Positions 15,931-16,636 of a stretch of DNA of 16,636 nt are shown here, piece after piece; the first letter of the stretch is position 1, and each line of letters opens with the position of its first letter. A program made the position numbers and the translations under genes. The DNA comes from Ignavibacteria bacterium (GTDB lineage: Bacteria > Bacteroidota > Ignavibacteria > Tepidaquicellales > OLB5), in the NCBI GenBank assembly GCA_026417195.1, contig JAOADS010000023.1, forward strand, positions 1 through 16,636, read 5' to 3'. Below the pieces are notes generated by a model, which saw only the letters and a list, made by a program, of their open reading frames with translations, made no database searches and was not told where the DNA came from.

Positions 15931-16636
15931 ATGGCAGAGACAAAATTTACCTCTTTGGAAAAAGAAAGAAGAGTTTTCAGACCTTATAGGGCGTTCTCAT
16001 CAAGAGCACACATAAAATCAATGTCTCAGTATAAAAAGCTTTATGCTGAATCCGTTAAAAGTCCAGAAAAGTTCTGGGCTAAGATAGCTGGTGAACTCCA
16101 CTGGTTTAAAAAATGGGGGAAAGTGCTTGATTGGAAATTACCTCATGCAAAGTGGTTTGTAGGAGGTAAGATTAATATCAGTTATAACTGTGTTGACAGA
16201 CATCTGAATTCGTGGAGGAGGAATAAAGCTGCAATTATATGGGAAGGTGAAAACGGAGAGACTGCAACCTGGACCTATTTAGAGCTTCACAGACAGGTAT
16301 GTAAATTTGCAAATGTTCTGAAAAGACTCGGGATAAAGAAGAAAGACAGGGTGTGTATTTATATGCCTATGATCCCTGAAATAGTTGTAGCAATGTTGGC
16401 TTGCGCCAGAATAGGTGCAGTGCATACCGTAGTATTCGGTGGTTTTTCAGCCTCGGCACTGGTTGACAGAATAAATGATGCCTCAGCCAGACTTGTTATA
16501 ACTGCAGACGGAGGATATAGGAGAGGTAACATAGTCAGATTAAAAGATAGTGTTGATGAAGCTATTCTGTCATGCCCAACTGTTGAAAATGTCATAGTAG
16601 TTAAAAGAACCGGACAGCCTATAAATTTCAATTCGG
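15931..16636 (+). CDS. acs: Acetyl-coenzyme A synthetase, 5' portion
   Basis: The frame is open to the right edge, giving 235 residues of an expected 630-650. The product activates acetate with ATP and CoA through acetyl-AMP. Visible family motifs are WFVGGKINISYNCVDRHL, AIIWEGENGE followed by WTYLEL, VCIYMPMIPEIVVAMLACAR and IGAVHTVVFGGFSASALVDR, then ITADGGYRRG. The adenylate P-loop and catalytic C-terminal domain lie outside the window. Two in-frame ATGs exist, at 15907 and 15931, after a TAA at 15898. I prefer 15931 (MAETKF...) because family N-termini start near there, but 15907 cannot be excluded and neither has a ribosome binding site. It is divergent from the BatA-like gene; the 116-140 nt between them show no convincing promoter. 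Confidence 0.95.
   Translation, partial: MAETKFTSLEKERRVFRPYRAFSSRAHIKSMSQYKKLYAESVKSPEKFWAKIAGELHWFKKWGKVLDWKLPHAKWFVGGKINISYNCVDRHLNSWRRNKAAIIWEGENGETATWTYLELHRQVCKFANVLKRLGIKKKDRVCIYMPMIPEIVVAMLACARIGAVHTVVFGGFSASALVDRINDASARLVITADGGYRRGNIVRLKDSVDEAILSCPTVENVIVVKRTGQPINFNS

Noticed and set aside
16359..16631. 90-codon minus-strand open frame at the right edge
   Set aside because: It is antisense to the well-supported acs frame.

Overview
The window is AT-rich, densely coded chromosomal DNA with no sign of phage, transposon, CRISPR or rRNA/tRNA genes. Several traits point to the Bacteroidota/Chlorobi side of the tree, probably an Ignavibacteria-like lineage. These are: clear Shine-Dalgarno sequences missing from nearly all starts; Bacteroidota-type -7 elements (TAnnTTTG) in front of several genes; large DUF2723 (TMEM260-like) GT-C membrane proteins; a minute AURKAIP1/COX24-type basic protein; and a BatA-like VWA membrane protein. 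The lineage is inferred from gene content, not from a marker-gene comparison.

Layout: (1) 1-2279, minus: a large DUF2723 membrane protein whose 3' end lies outside the window. (2) 2280-2491: divergent promoter region. (3) 2492-7598, plus: a compact run of four genes, namely a second, smaller DUF2723 protein (TTG start), a single-POTRA Omp85 outer-membrane barrel, the 16S rRNA methyltransferase RsmE, and a voltage-gated cation channel whose selectivity filter reads TLEGWID. (4) 7688-8695, plus: an orphan OppF/DppF-type ABC ATPase. (5) 8865-9623, plus: an alpha/beta hydrolase that matches the hydrolase half of hydrolase-OsmC fusions but has no OsmC domain. (6) 9631-9736: a non-coding segment closed by a perfect 9-bp inverted repeat, with two further perfect or near-perfect hairpins and exposed AGGAG motifs; it fits no RNA family I know. 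(7) 9867-11336, plus: guaB, with a -7 promoter element ending 2 nt before its ATG. (8) 11349-13556, minus: a lipoprotein with TPR-like repeats, SppA, an HU-family protein and a 31-residue AURKAIP1/COX24 (bS22/mS38-like) protein, packed as an apparent operon that converges on guaB with only 12 nt between stop codons. (9) 13673-15790, minus: a BatA-like VWA membrane protein. (10) 15931 to the right edge, plus: the 5' part of acs.

Most of the genes are housekeeping or cell-envelope functions. The items most worth attention are the calcium-channel-like filter in the prokaryotic channel, the unidentified structured RNA between the hydrolase and guaB, promoter elements that abut start codons (possible leaderless mRNAs), the linkage of a GT-C glycosyltransferase-like protein to an Omp85 barrel, and the very short ribosomal-type gene behind HU.
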